Source: Variovorax sp. dw_308
GTDB lineage: Bacteria; Pseudomonadota; Gammaproteobacteria; Burkholderiales; Burkholderiaceae_C
Assembly: GCF_019207085.1 (NCBI RefSeq)
Contig: NZ_JAATOM010000016.1
Location: 62,001-126,000, forward strand
Direction: 5' to 3'
Length of the DNA stretch: 64,000 nucleotides
In this document: piece after piece, positions 1-8,843 of the stretch
How the letters are laid out: each line of letters opens with the position of its first letter
Position numbering within the stretch: position 1 is the stretch's first letter
Notes under the pieces: model-generated
The model's input: the letters and a program-made list of their open reading frames with translations, nothing else
What the model was told of the DNA's origin: nothing
Database searches by the model: none
Made by a program: the position numbers and the translations under genes

Positions 1-144
1 CTGCGCTGACCACCACCACGACCGCGTTGCTGACGGGCTTGCCTTCCTTGTCGAGTACGCTGACCTGCAGCGAGGTGTTGGCTGCCGCGCAACCGGCAAG
101 CGCGAGCAATGCCGCGGCGACGAGGCCGCGTGTCCTGGTCTTCA
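1..144 (-). CDS. Secreted lipoprotein, N-terminal part only (cupredoxin-like / methylamine utilization protein type, tentative)
   Basis: The gene enters from the left edge and only its first 48 codons are visible, starting at the ATG at 144. The N-terminus has a short basic stretch (MKTRTR), a hydrophobic core and an LAGC lipobox, so the product should be a lipoprotein. The mature part begins with a beta-strand-like stretch (LQVSVLDKEGKPVSNAVVVV). That pattern is typical of the Ig/cupredoxin-like start of small periplasmic proteins often named methylamine utilization protein. It lies 5 bp downstream of the next lipoprotein gene on the same strand, so the two may be co-transcribed. The family name is an inference from a fragment. 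Confidence 0.55.
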
Positions 145-149
145 TGGGA

Positions 150-539
150 TCAGCCGGGGATGATGTGCCAGACCTTCAGGTAGTTGTCGCCGTACTTGTC
201 GCCGGGCTCCTGGTCCTCGGGCCAGGTGTAGAGCGGCTTGCCGCGGAAGGCCCACTGCTTCTTGCCGTCGTCCCGGGTGACGAGGGTGTACTCGCCGCCG
301 GGGCTGGCGCCGTCGGCGGCAATGAGTGGCGGCCATTTCCGTGCGCAATCGCCGTTGCAGACCGACTTGCCCGAGTTCGCCACGTCCTTGTCGAAGGTGT
401 AGAGCGTCAGGCCCTTGGCATCGACCAGCATGCCGCCCGCGGCCTTGACCGGCAGCTTGTTCGGCGCCGTCGCGCAACCGGCGAGAACGGCAAGACTCAG
501 GGCAAGGCAGGCAACCAGTTTCATGAACTTCCTCGTCAT
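150..539 (-). CDS. Lipoprotein with secreted-repeat domain (COG4315 / PF03640 type)
   Basis: The product is a 129-residue putative outer-envelope lipoprotein. A signal sequence leads to the lipobox LAGC at about residues 19-22. The rest carries one and a half units of the short repeat typical of COG4315: a 'LTLYTFDKD' type strand, then 'CNGDCARKWPPL' with a Cys pair, and later 'GKPLYTWPEDQEPGDK'. Proteins of this family have no established enzymatic activity. The ATG at 539 precedes MTRKFMKL; the internal ATG at 524 (MKLVAC) gives a more classical signal peptide and could be the true start. It lies directly upstream of the truncated lipoprotein at the left edge and probably shares its operon. 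Confidence 0.75.
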   Translation of the reverse strand: MTRKFMKLVACLALSLAVLAGCATAPNKLPVKAAGGMLVDAKGLTLYTFDKDVANSGKSVCNGDCARKWPPLIAADGASPGGEYTLVTRDDGKKQWAFRGKPLYTWPEDQEPGDKYGDNYLKVWHIIPG

Positions 540-650
540 GGCGTGTGAATGATGGCCCCAGATTACACATTTTGATACATTTGCGCGAGAGGGTCGACCC
601 GAGATTTCGGGTTGCCAGCAACGATCGCGCGTCGCAGCCAGAATCGGCGC

Positions 651-1358
651 ATGACCGACCTATCCAATTTCCCCATCACCCGGAAGTGGCCCGCCACGCA
701 CCCCGACCGGCTCCAGTTGTATTCCCTGCCCACGCCCAACGGCGTGAAGGTCTCGATCATGCTGGAGGAGACCGGGCTGCCCTACGAGGTGCACCTGGTC
801 GACTTCGGCAAGCACGACCAGCTGACGCCGGAGTTCCTGTCGATCAGCCCGAACAACAAGATCCCGGCGATCCTCGACCCCCACGGCCCGGGCGGCAAGC
901 CGCTGGCGCTGTTCGAGTCCGGCGCCATCCTGGTCTACCTGGCGAGCAAGACCGGCCAGTTCATGCCCAGGGACGACGCGGGCCGCTACGAGACGCTGCA
1001 GTGGCTGATGTTCCAGATGGGCGGCATCGGGCCGATGTTCGGCCAGGTCGGTTTCTTCAGCAAGTTCGCCGGCAAGGACTATGAAGACAAGCGCCCGCGC
1101 GACCGCTACGTGGCCGAGGCCAAGCGCCTGCTGGGCGTGCTCGACAAGCACCTCGCCGGCCGGCAATGGATCATGGGCGACGAGTACACGATCGCCGACA
1201 TCGCGAGCTTCCCATGGATCCGCAACCTGATCGGCTTCTATGAGGCGGGAGAGTTGGTGGGCTTCAAGGAGTACACGAACGTGGCGCGGGTGCTGGAGGC
1301 GTTCGTGGCGCGGCCGGCCGTGGCCAGGGGGCTGACGATTCCTGCGCGGCCTCAGTGA
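651..1358 (+). CDS. Glutathione S-transferase family protein (YghU/Ure2p-like)
   Basis: This cytosolic GST has 235 residues. The N-terminal thioredoxin-like half contains 'LQLYSLPTPNGVKVSIMLEE' and the cis-proline region 'SPNNKIPAI', followed by the glutathione-binding 'LFESGAILVYLA' segment. The C-terminal half is the all-alpha domain with 'YTIADIASFPWI', the conserved N-capping box of GSTs. Asn and Thr near the first helix (TPNG) are typical of the nu-class YghU/Ure2p group, which acts as disulfide-bond reductase or peroxidase with glutathione. The start at 651 (MTDLSN) is preferred over the upstream in-frame ATG at 612, because homology begins there. Its substrate cannot be told from sequence. 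Confidence 0.85.
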   Translation: MTDLSNFPITRKWPATHPDRLQLYSLPTPNGVKVSIMLEETGLPYEVHLVDFGKHDQLTPEFLSISPNNKIPAILDPHGPGGKPLALFESGAILVYLASKTGQFMPRDDAGRYETLQWLMFQMGGIGPMFGQVGFFSKFAGKDYEDKRPRDRYVAEAKRLLGVLDKHLAGRQWIMGDEYTIADIASFPWIRNLIGFYEAGELVGFKEYTNVARVLEAFVARPAVARGLTIPARPQ

Positions 1359-1380
1359 ATAAAACGCGGCAAATCGCGCC

Positions 1381-1491
1381 TCACCCGCCGCGGCGCGCCC
1401 TTGCCGCAGCAAGCCTGGCCTGCAAGCGTGCAATGACGTCTTCGGCCTCGTAGTACCGGCCCGACTTCCGCGCATCGGCGAGCGAACGCAT
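1381..1491 (-). CDS. Possible small protein, 36 residues, unrecognised
   Basis: A short open frame (MRSLADARKSGRYYEAEDVIARL..., ending ARARRGG) lies between the GST gene and the HNH-like gene, in the same frame as and after the HNH stop. Codon third positions are mostly G or C, as in real genes here, and the sequence is an amphipathic helix rich in Ala/Arg. It resembles the C-terminal tail of small antitoxin-like or ribbon-helix-helix proteins. It has no visible ribosome binding site, and the frame extends upstream to the TGA at 1564-1566 without a good start, so it may be the tail of a broken gene. Confidence 0.25.
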   Translation of the reverse strand: MRSLADARKSGRYYEAEDVIARLQARLAAARARRGG

Positions 1492-1563
1492 GCCGCGCGC
1501 CAAGAACGCGGCCTGGCGTCCGCCCTCGCGTCGTCGTTTGGGGGCGACCGATATTCCGCATCG

Positions 1564-1833
1564 TCAAAGCCCCGCCCGCGCAGCCCGCACCCGGTCCTCG
1601 ATCCACTGCGCGAACCCACGCTCCGCCTGCAGCCGGAACGCGTTGCGCGCCTGGTTGCAGGCCGCATGCGCGAGCCGGCGATGCTGCTGCTTGCGGACGC
1701 TGCCAAGCGTCGCGTCGTTCAGGTGCTCGATGGTGGCGGATTCGGGCCGGCCGTGCGGCGCGTCGAAATCCATGGGCAGCTTGCACCAGTGGCAGTTGGG
1801 GCCGAAGGTGCTTCGGAGGGCTTGGACACTCAT
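1564..1833 (-). CDS. Small HNH-nuclease-like protein
   Basis: The product is 89 residues with a CxxC knuckle (CHWCKL), then 'ATIEHLND', then 'RLAHAACNQARN' near the C-terminal third. The order Cys-x2-Cys, Asp/Glu-His, His...Cys-Asn-x2-Arg-Asn is that of a compact beta-beta-alpha-metal HNH fold. Many such stand-alone small HNH proteins have no assigned target. The ATG at 1833 begins MSVQALRSTFGPNC. No partner restriction or phage gene is adjacent. The nuclease assignment rests on the motif only. Confidence 0.6.
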   Translation of the reverse strand: MSVQALRSTFGPNCHWCKLPMDFDAPHGRPESATIEHLNDATLGSVRKQQHRRLAHAACNQARNAFRLQAERGFAQWIEDRVRAARAGL

Positions 1834-1961
1834 GGCTGCGACTGTAGTCCGCGACGCCAGCGCCGCTGGGGGCGCCGGGGGCTGCGGGCGCTGGGAGCTT
1901 GGCGCTGCGCTGGGGCGCTTCGCGCGCTCATGGAAGTCGTGGCCATCGGCGGGGCGTTCCT

Positions 1962-1973
1962 AGGGTTAACCCT
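1962..1973. promoter_or_regulatory. Perfect 12-bp palindrome upstream of gntP (candidate operator)
   Basis: AGGGTTAACCCT reads identically on both strands and lies in an AT-richer stretch about 100 bp before the gluconate permease start, followed by TAAAAT at 1984. Gluconate genes are usually controlled by a LacI or GntR-family repressor, and an operator would be expected here. No regulator gene is next to it in this window, so the regulator is unknown. Confidence 0.35.
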
Positions 1974-2076
1974 TAGCTTTCGCTAAAATTCGTTTCCCAT
2001 TACGGGTCGCCAACGCCCTTCAGGCGCATCATCCAGACCCCAAAACCGACGGCGTCACGCCGCAGACGGAGACACC

Positions 2077-3429
2077 ATGTTCGGCATCGACAAAGACATT
2101 TTCCTGATGGCCGACGCGCTCGTGGCCATCGTGCTCCTGATCCTGCTGATCACGCGCTGGCGCTTCCATCCGTTCATCGCGCTGACGCTGGCGGCCGGCT
2201 TCCTCGGCCTGACCTCGGGCATGCCGGTCAGCCTGCTGATGAAGTCCTTCCAGGACGGCTTTGGCGGCGTGCTGGGCTTCGTCGGCATCGTGCTCGGCCT
2301 GGGCACGATGCTCGGCAAGATGATGGCGGCCTCGGGCGGCGCCGACCGCATCGCGCGCACGCTGGTCGACGCCTTCGGCAAGGAGCGCGTGCACTGGGCC
2401 ATGATGTTCGCGGCCTTCATCGTGGGCATTCCCCTGTTCTTCGAGATCGGCTTCGTGCTGCTGATCCCGCTGGTGTTCATCGTGGCGCGGCGCACGGGTG
2501 TGTCGATCATCAAGGTCGGCATTCCGCTGCTGGCGGGCCTGTCGGTGGTGCATGGCCTGGTGCCGCCGCATCCGGGCCCGATGATCGCCATCGGCGTGTT
2601 CGGCGCCGACATCGGCAAGACCATCTTCTACGGCCTGCTGATCGGCCTGCCGACCGCGATCATCGCGGGCCCGATCTTCGGCAGCTTCATTGCGAAGTAC
2701 GTGCCGGGCAACCCGTCGGAAAAATTGATGGCGCAACTGGGCGAGGAGCCCGAGACGCGCGACCTGCCGGGCTTCGGCATCACCCTGCTCACCGTGCTGC
2801 TGCCGGTCGGGCTGATGATGCTGAAAGCACTGTCGGACATCCTGCTCGACGAGAAGAACATCGTGCGCCAGTGGATGGACTTCATCGGCAACCCCATTAC
2901 CGCGCTGCTGGCGGCATTGCTGCTGTCGATCTACACCTTCGGCTTCAGGCGCGGCTTCGATGCAAAGCAGATCCTGAAGCTGGTCGACGAGAGCCTGGCG
3001 CCGACGGCGGCGATCATCCTCATCATCGGCGCGGGAGGCGGCTTCAAGCAGATGCTGATCGCCAGCGGCGTGGGCGACGCGATCGGCAAGATGGCGCTGC
3101 AGGCGCATCTTTCGCCGATCCTGCTCGCCTGGCTGGTGGCCGGTGTGATCCGCGTGGCGACGGGCTCGGCCACGGTCGCGACCATCACCGGCGCCGGCAT
3201 CGTCGCACCGCTCGCCACGCTGGTGCCGGGCGTGAACCGCGAGTTGCTGGTGCTGGCGACCGGGGCCGGCTCGGTGATCCTCTCTCACGTCAACGATGCG
3301 GGCTTCTGGCTGGTCAAGGAATACTTCAACATGAGCGTGCCGGAGACCTTCAAGACGTGGACCGTGATGGAGACGCTGGTGTCCGTCGTCGCGCTGGTCT
3401 TCATCCTGTTGCTGAACATGGTGGTTTGA
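2077..3429 (+). CDS. gntP: Gluconate:H+ symporter, GntP family
   Basis: This inner-membrane permease has 450 residues and about twelve hydrophobic segments spread over its length, matching the usual 440-450 of the Gnt family. Recognisable family stretches are 'MPVSLLMKSFQDGFG', 'GLGTMLGKMMAASGGADRIA', 'VVHGLVPPHPGPM' and 'RVATGSATVATITGAG'. It imports gluconate, or a related aldonate, with protons. The gene is followed after 74 bp by a FGGY-type gluconokinase on the same strand, which supports the substrate. The family also contains transporters for other sugar acids, so gluconate is the best but not the only option. Confidence 0.88.
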   Translation: MFGIDKDIFLMADALVAIVLLILLITRWRFHPFIALTLAAGFLGLTSGMPVSLLMKSFQDGFGGVLGFVGIVLGLGTMLGKMMAASGGADRIARTLVDAFGKERVHWAMMFAAFIVGIPLFFEIGFVLLIPLVFIVARRTGVSIIKVGIPLLAGLSVVHGLVPPHPGPMIAIGVFGADIGKTIFYGLLIGLPTAIIAGPIFGSFIAKYVPGNPSEKLMAQLGEEPETRDLPGFGITLLTVLLPVGLMMLKALSDILLDEKNIVRQWMDFIGNPITALLAALLLSIYTFGFRRGFDAKQILKLVDESLAPTAAIILIIGAGGGFKQMLIASGVGDAIGKMALQAHLSPILLAWLVAGVIRVATGSATVATITGAGIVAPLATLVPGVNRELLVLATGAGSVILSHVNDAGFWLVKEYFNMSVPETFKTWTVMETLVSVVALVFILLLNMVV

Positions 3430-3503
3430 CGACCGCTGGATGCGGATAGAGTGACGACCGGCGCTGCGCCGTGCGGCGCAAGGACTGAGACTGTGAGACC
3501 CGC

Positions 3504-5039
3504 ATGACCACCCGCATCGCCATCGGCGTCGACATCGGCACCACCAGCACGAAGGCCGTCGCATTCAGCATCGCGGGCAAGGTGCTGTCCCATCACGCGG
3601 TCGACTACCCGCTGCTGCGGCCCGAGCCGGCCGCGGCGGAACAGGACCCGGAGCAGATCTACCAGGCCGTGCTCGCGGTGATCGCTTCCTGCGTCGAGCA
3701 GTGCGGCGCGGCGCCGGAAGATGTGATCTGCGTCTCCTTCAGCGCGGCGATGCACAGCCTGATCCTGGTGGACGGCGCGGGCGCCCCGCTGACCCACAGC
3801 ATCACCTGGGCCGACAACCGCGCTGTGCGCTGGGCCGAGCGCATCAAGACCGAATGGAACGGCGACGCGATCTATCGGCGCACCGGCACGCCGATCCATC
3901 CGATGTCGCCGCTGGCCAAGCTGGTGTGGCTGCGCCATGACCGCGCGGCGTTGTTCGGCAAGGCGGAGCGCTTCGTCGGCATCAAGGAGTACGTGTTCTT
4001 CCGGCTGTTCGGGCGCTGGCTGGTCGACCATTCGATCGCCTCGGCGACCGGGCTGTTCAACCTGTCGACGCTGGACTGGGATGCCGAGGCGCTGGCGCTG
4101 GCCGGCGTGAAGCCGGAGCAGCTGCCGCAGCCCGTTCCGACGACCGAGCATGTCGCGGGACTGGCCCCGGCGGTCGCCACCCGATTGGGCCTGGCGGTGG
4201 ACACGCCCTTCGTGCTCGGTGCCAACGATGGCGTGCTGTCAAACCTCGGCGTGAATGCGATCTCGCCGGGCGAGGTGGCCGTCACCATCGGCACCAGCGG
4301 CGCGATGCGCACGGTGGTCGACAAGCCGATGACCGATCCTTCCGGACGCACCTTCTGCTATGCGCTGACGCAGCGGCACTGGGTGGTCGGCGGGCCGGTG
4401 AACAACGGCGGCATCATCCTGCGCTGGGTGCGCGACGAGTTCGCGGCGTCCGAGGCGGAAACTGCCAAGCGCCTGGGCATCGACACCTACGAGGTGCTCA
4501 CGCGGATTGCGGAGCGCGTGCCGGCCGGAGCCGAAGGACTGCTGTTCCACCCCTTCCTCGCAGGCGAGCGCGCGCCATACTGGAACGCCAACCTGCGCGG
4601 CTCGTTCTTCGGCCTGGGCATGCACCACCGCAAGGAGCACATGATCCGCGCGGCGCTGGAGGGCGTGATCTTCAACCTGCACAGCATCCTGCCGGCCGTC
4701 GAGTCGATCATCGGCCCGAGCACCACGATCAAGGCCACCGGCGGCTTCGCGCGCTCGGGCCTGTGGCGCCAGATGATGGCCGACGTGTTCGACCGCACGG
4801 TGGTGGTGCCCGAGAGCTTCGAGAGCTCGTGCCTGGGCGCCGCCGTGCTCGGCCTGTATGCACTGGGCGAGGTCGATTCGATCGAGGTGGTGGCCGGCAT
4901 GGTCGGCGCGACGCACCGCCACACGCCGAATCCGCGCAACGTGGCGGTGTACCAGCGGCTGCTGCCGATCTATGCGGCCGTGCCGGAGAAACTGGCGGCG
5001 GAGTACCGGGCGATTGCGGCGTTCCAGCAGGGTGAGTGA
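3504..5039 (+). CDS. gntK: Gluconokinase, FGGY (xylulokinase-like) family
   Basis: The protein has 511 residues, the normal length for FGGY carbohydrate kinases rather than the short P-loop GntK of enterics. It starts with the phosphate-binding loop 'GVDIGTTSTKAVAF', has 'SITWADNRA' and 'SATGLFNLSTLDWD' in domain I, and the adenosine-binding 'TGGFARSGLWRQMMADVF' in domain II. Predicted reaction: ATP-dependent phosphorylation of D-gluconate to 6-phosphogluconate in the cytoplasm, feeding the pentose-phosphate or Entner-Doudoroff route. The position directly after a Gnt-family permease supports gluconate over xylulose or glycerol as substrate. Confidence 0.85.
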   Translation: MTTRIAIGVDIGTTSTKAVAFSIAGKVLSHHAVDYPLLRPEPAAAEQDPEQIYQAVLAVIASCVEQCGAAPEDVICVSFSAAMHSLILVDGAGAPLTHSITWADNRAVRWAERIKTEWNGDAIYRRTGTPIHPMSPLAKLVWLRHDRAALFGKAERFVGIKEYVFFRLFGRWLVDHSIASATGLFNLSTLDWDAEALALAGVKPEQLPQPVPTTEHVAGLAPAVATRLGLAVDTPFVLGANDGVLSNLGVNAISPGEVAVTIGTSGAMRTVVDKPMTDPSGRTFCYALTQRHWVVGGPVNNGGIILRWVRDEFAASEAETAKRLGIDTYEVLTRIAERVPAGAEGLLFHPFLAGERAPYWNANLRGSFFGLGMHHRKEHMIRAALEGVIFNLHSILPAVESIIGPSTTIKATGGFARSGLWRQMMADVFDRTVVVPESFESSCLGAAVLGLYALGEVDSIEVVAGMVGATHRHTPNPRNVAVYQRLLPIYAAVPEKLAAEYRAIAAFQQGE

Positions 5040-5163
5040 CCCGCGCCCGTTCCCGCTTCACGCGACTTTGCAATCAAGCGCAGAACAAGGCGGAGCGCCG
5101 CAGACAGTGCTGTAGCACGGCAAGGCGATCCAAGGCAGTTATGCGATTGATTGCGAAGTCGCA

Positions 5164-6684
5164 TCAGTCCCCCTTGCGCCAGAACCGTCGTGCCTTGGCA
5201 AGTTGGCGCAGCGCCTTGCGGCAGGCGCGTGCGCCCGCTGGCTGTTGCGCCGCCAGCCAACCCACGGCAAACCAGGCATGCGGATCGGTCGCGGCGGCTT
5301 CGCGGTACGCCGCCATGGCGACGACCTCGTCGTTGAATTCGCCGAGCGCGTCCTGTGCCGGCACCAGGCTACCAACGTAGCGCTTGACCTCCGCCTTGTC
5401 GAACAGCGGCGCCACGAACTCAGCCAGGTAGCGCAGCCGCTTGAGGCGCTTGCGGGTGCGGTGCTGTTCGTCGGCCGGGAGTTGCTCGAAGCGCTTGCCG
5501 TCTCGCACGACCTGCTTGTGAAGCCTGCCCAGCCGCGCTTGCAGGACCTGCCGTGTCGCGGCGGCATCGACCACGGCCGGCGCGTCCTCTTCCGCAGGCG
5601 AGGCCGTGAACCCGATCAACGACACCAGCACGCGCTGGAACGCCGGCGCTCGCACGACCTCGCCTGCGGACGGGGCCGCCTGCGCGCCGTCGCCGGCAGG
5701 CTTCATGTCGATGGCCGGCGCGCCGGCCGCATCAAGGCGGGGCTGCATGTCCGACAGCAACAGCGCACGATCGCGCTGCGCGCCGAGCACGCGGAACACC
5801 TCGACGAGTGGCGCTTCCCAGGCCGCATCGAAGCGCCCCGGCGCCAGCGCGTCGAGTTCGCGCAGCGCGGTGCGGGTTCGCCGGATGCCGATGCGCAACT
5901 GGTGGATCACCTCGGCGTCCTCGCTGCCCGCGGCGATGGCACTGGCGTTGGGGAGCATGTGGGCGAGGCAGGCGGCCAGCACCGCGCGTTGCACCGACTC
6001 GCCGGATATCGCGTCTGTCGCGCCGAAGACGGGCGGCGACGACTTGAGCGCCCGCTCGCCCTCTTCATCGGCCATCAGCCGCTGCCCGCGCTCAGCCTTG
6101 GTGACCGTGCTGAACCAGAGCCCGTGCCGTTGCGACCAGCGCAGCGCGAGCGCGACCAGGTCCTGGACGCGGCCGTCGACCAGTTCCAGTTCCAGCTCGC
6201 AGACCTGCGACGCCCGCCCCTCGTGGCCATCGCCGGGCGGGGTCATGACCTTGCCGGTGTCCAGCGCCAGCTCGATGGTCGTGTCGCCTTCGCGTTCGTG
6301 GCGCGCCAGGCGCCAGATGTCGGTGCCGAAGGTCTCGACCAGTGCAATCGCCCCATGGTCCAGCAGCTTGTCGAGCAAGTCGCCGACCGGCGTGCCCGCG
6401 TGGCGTTGCGCGTCGGGCTCCGGCCGGGCCCCGCCGCTGCCGCCCAGGTCGACGTTGTGTTCGAGCCGGTGCAGCGGCCCGTCGCCGAGCGCCTTGGCCG
6501 TCTGCACCCAGCGCTGCCCTTCCTTGCGCAAGCGCAAGGCCATGCCGCGCGACGCGAGCGCGCCGTCCTTCGTGTCGAAGTAATGCGCCTGCATGTGCTG
6601 GCGCACGGCCTTGGCGGCGCGCACCTCCTGCTCGACCGCCTTGAGATGCCGCGCAGGCACCTGGAACTTGAATTCGATTTCCAT
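5164..6684 (-). CDS. CYTH and CHAD domain protein (inorganic triphosphatase YgiF-like)
   Basis: A protein of 506 residues with two domains. The N-terminal CYTH domain (about 1-200) begins with the diagnostic ExExK motif in 'MEIEFKFQVP', followed by 'HYFDTKDGALASRGMALRLR'. The C-terminal CHAD domain (about 220-506) is helical and His/Arg rich, with 'VIHQLRIGIRRTRTALREL' and 'KRLKRLRYLAEFVAPLF'. CYTH domains hydrolyse inorganic triphosphate or similar tri-phosphates with Mg2+; CHAD domains bind polyphosphate. The start at 6684 is chosen because CYTH homology begins at MEIEFK; the longer frame from 6720 adds an unrelated leader. Confidence 0.85.
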   Translation of the reverse strand: MEIEFKFQVPARHLKAVEQEVRAAKAVRQHMQAHYFDTKDGALASRGMALRLRKEGQRWVQTAKALGDGPLHRLEHNVDLGGSGGARPEPDAQRHAGTPVGDLLDKLLDHGAIALVETFGTDIWRLARHEREGDTTIELALDTGKVMTPPGDGHEGRASQVCELELELVDGRVQDLVALALRWSQRHGLWFSTVTKAERGQRLMADEEGERALKSSPPVFGATDAISGESVQRAVLAACLAHMLPNASAIAAGSEDAEVIHQLRIGIRRTRTALRELDALAPGRFDAAWEAPLVEVFRVLGAQRDRALLLSDMQPRLDAAGAPAIDMKPAGDGAQAAPSAGEVVRAPAFQRVLVSLIGFTASPAEEDAPAVVDAAATRQVLQARLGRLHKQVVRDGKRFEQLPADEQHRTRKRLKRLRYLAEFVAPLFDKAEVKRYVGSLVPAQDALGEFNDEVVAMAAYREAAATDPHAWFAVGWLAAQQPAGARACRKALRQLAKARRFWRKGD

Positions 6685-6812
6685 GATCGCTCTTCGGATG
6701 GGGCCTTCGAATGTTTGCACGACCGGCGGCGCTTGTGCACGGGACCGTCACGAATTGCTGGCGCAGCCCACGCTAACATGCCGTGGCGTCCAGGCTCCAG
6801 ACCCCATCCAAC

Positions 6813-7613
6813 ATGCAGTCACCTGAGGGAGAAGCGTTTCCCACGGCATTCCAGGCCGTGCTGCTGTATGTCGCGCTGCTTCTGTGCGAGCTGTTCGTCG
6901 GTGCGGCCCTGCGCGACATGCGCAGCCTCACCCGGCTCACCCCCGAGCAGATCAGCGCCCTCACGCTGGTGCTCGCCAACGGCTGCGTGTTCGTGGTGGT
7001 GATGCCCTTCCAGAACATCAGCTATCGCAGCCTGTTCCATCATTCGTCGGCATCGCGCCGGGCCACGCTGGCGCTGGTGGTGCCGCCGGTCCTGCTGCTG
7101 GTGCCGGCGCTGATGCTCACGATCTCGACCGCGCTGGCGCTGCTGGTGCGCATCGCGCCCATGTCGGCTTGGGAAGAAACGCTGTTCCAGCGCATGGGCG
7201 ACAGCGGCATCGCATCGCTCATCGCGGCATGCATCCTGGCGCCGGTGCTGGAGGAGATGCTGTTCCGCGGCATCGTGTTGCGCGGCTTCCTGCGGCAGTA
7301 TTCGCGCTGGCATGCGATCCTGGGCTCCGCCGTTCTCTTCGGCGCGGCGCACCTGAACATCTACCAGTTCGTGGTGGGCATCGCGATGGGGGTGGTGCTC
7401 GGCTGGCTCTACGAGCGCACGCGCTCGCTCATCCCCTGCATCGCGCTGCATGCAGCCTACAACAGCGGCCTGGTCGCGATGGGGCGCCTGGTGGACAGCC
7501 AGTCCGCCCACATGTCGGCGGCCGCTGTCGCCGTGGTCTGGCTGGTCTCGCTGGCGGCCGCCGGATGCGGCACGATGGCGCTGCGGCGCATGCTGTCGCC
7601 GCGGCCACGCTGA
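6813..7613 (+). CDS. CPBP family intramembrane metalloprotease (CAAX protease/bacteriocin-processing type)
   Basis: An integral membrane protein of 266 residues with about seven hydrophobic segments. The abortive-infection/CAAX signature 'LEEMLFRGIVLRGF' places the catalytic Glu pair at about residues 147-148 and Arg at 152, and a later 'GAAHLNIYQF' supplies the second-motif His. Such proteases act within the membrane; bacterial members are linked to bacteriocin self-immunity or surface-protein processing. The start MQSPEG (6813) is used because the frame's earlier ATG (6783) adds ten untypical residues. There is no bacteriocin gene nearby, so the substrate is unknown. Confidence 0.82.
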   Translation: MQSPEGEAFPTAFQAVLLYVALLLCELFVGAALRDMRSLTRLTPEQISALTLVLANGCVFVVVMPFQNISYRSLFHHSSASRRATLALVVPPVLLLVPALMLTISTALALLVRIAPMSAWEETLFQRMGDSGIASLIAACILAPVLEEMLFRGIVLRGFLRQYSRWHAILGSAVLFGAAHLNIYQFVVGIAMGVVLGWLYERTRSLIPCIALHAAYNSGLVAMGRLVDSQSAHMSAAAVAVVWLVSLAAAGCGTMALRRMLSPRPR

Positions 7614-7685
7614 CCAGGAGCGCCTGGCCACCCAGCCAGTTATCGCAAGCTTGCGCGCGTCCACGCCCCTAGAGTGGCCCTCACC

Positions 7686-8843
7686 ATGCAGTACACCCAC
7701 GAGCACCTCGAGATCCAGAAGACCATGCGTCGATTCATCGACGACGAGATCAACCCGCACGTCGACGAATGGGAAGAGGCCGAGGCCTTCCCCGCGCACC
7801 AGGTGTTCAAGCGTATGGGCGAGCTGGGCCTGCTCGGTCTGAACAAGCCAGAGGAATTCGGCGGCGGCGGGCTCGACTACTCGTATGCGATGGCGCTGGC
7901 CGAGGCGCTGGGCCACATCAGCTGCGGCGCGGTGCCGATGGCCATCGGCGTGCAGACGGACATGTGCACGCCGGCGCTGGCGCGCTTTGGCAGCGACGAG
8001 CTGCGCCGTGAATTCCTCGCGCCGGCCATTGCGGGCGACATGGTCGGCTGCATCGGCGTGAGCGAGCCCGGCGCCGGCAGCGACGTGGCCGGTCTCAAGA
8101 CCCATGCACGCAAGGACGGCGACGACTACCTCATCACCGGCCAGAAGATGTGGATCACCAACAGCTTCCAGGCCGACTGGATGTGCATGCTGGTCAACAC
8201 CAGCGATGGCTCGGCGCACCGCAACAAGTCGCTGGTGATGGTGCCGATGAACCTGCCGGGCATCGAGCGCGCCAAGAAGATCCGCAAGATCGGCATGCAT
8301 TCGAGCGACACCGGTCTCATCTACTTCGACGACGTGCGCGTGCCGCAGCGCTATCGCATCGGCGAGGAGGGCCAGGGCTTCGTCTACCAGATGCAGCAGT
8401 TCCAGGAGGAGCGGCTGTGGTGCGCCGCCAGCTCCCTTGAACCGATGGAGGATTGCATACGGGACACCATCGAATGGGCGCAGCAGCGCAAGATGTTCGG
8501 CGGCTCGCTGGCCGACCAGCAATGGGTGCAGTTCAAGCTGGCGGAGCTGAAGACCGAGGTGGAGGCCCTGCGCGCCCTCACCTATCGCGCTTGCGACCTG
8601 CACGTTCAGGGCCAGGACGTGACCGAACTGGCGTCCATGGCCAAGCTCAAGTGCGGGCGCCTCACGCGCCAGGTGGCCGACACCTGCCTGCAGTTCTGGG
8701 GCGGGATGGGGTTCACGTGGGAGAACCGGGTGTCGCGGCTTTATCGCGACGGGCGGCTGGGGTCGATCGGCGGCGGGGCGGACGAGGTGATGTTGGGCAT
8801 CCTGGCGAAGACGATGGGGATTGCGAAGCGGCCGGTTCGGTAG
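7686..8843 (+). CDS. Acyl-CoA dehydrogenase (citronellyl-CoA dehydrogenase AtuD-like)
   Basis: The protein has 385 residues with the three acyl-CoA dehydrogenase domains in order: N-terminal helical (about 5-115), the middle beta domain with signature 'CIGVSEPGAGSDVAGLKT' and 'GQKMWITN', and the C-terminal helical domain ending 'LYRDGRLGSIGGGADEVML'. It oxidises an acyl-CoA to the 2-enoyl-CoA using FAD and passes electrons to ETF. The opening 'EINPHVDEWEEAEAFPAHQVF' and 'KPEEFGGGGLDYSY' recall AtuD-like enzymes acting on methyl-branched terpenoid acyl-CoAs, but no other atu or liu gene is adjacent, so the substrate is open. Start at 7686 (MQYTHEH) is preferred to 7674. Confidence 0.82.
   Translation: MQYTHEHLEIQKTMRRFIDDEINPHVDEWEEAEAFPAHQVFKRMGELGLLGLNKPEEFGGGGLDYSYAMALAEALGHISCGAVPMAIGVQTDMCTPALARFGSDELRREFLAPAIAGDMVGCIGVSEPGAGSDVAGLKTHARKDGDDYLITGQKMWITNSFQADWMCMLVNTSDGSAHRNKSLVMVPMNLPGIERAKKIRKIGMHSSDTGLIYFDDVRVPQRYRIGEEGQGFVYQMQQFQEERLWCAASSLEPMEDCIRDTIEWAQQRKMFGGSLADQQWVQFKLAELKTEVEALRALTYRACDLHVQGQDVTELASMAKLKCGRLTRQVADTCLQFWGGMGFTWENRVSRLYRDGRLGSIGGGADEVMLGILAKTMGIAKRPVR

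Noticed and set aside
5203..7002. 599-codon open frame on the plus strand
   Set aside because: Antisense to the CYTH-CHAD gene; it is a by-product of high GC and its sequence has no family features.
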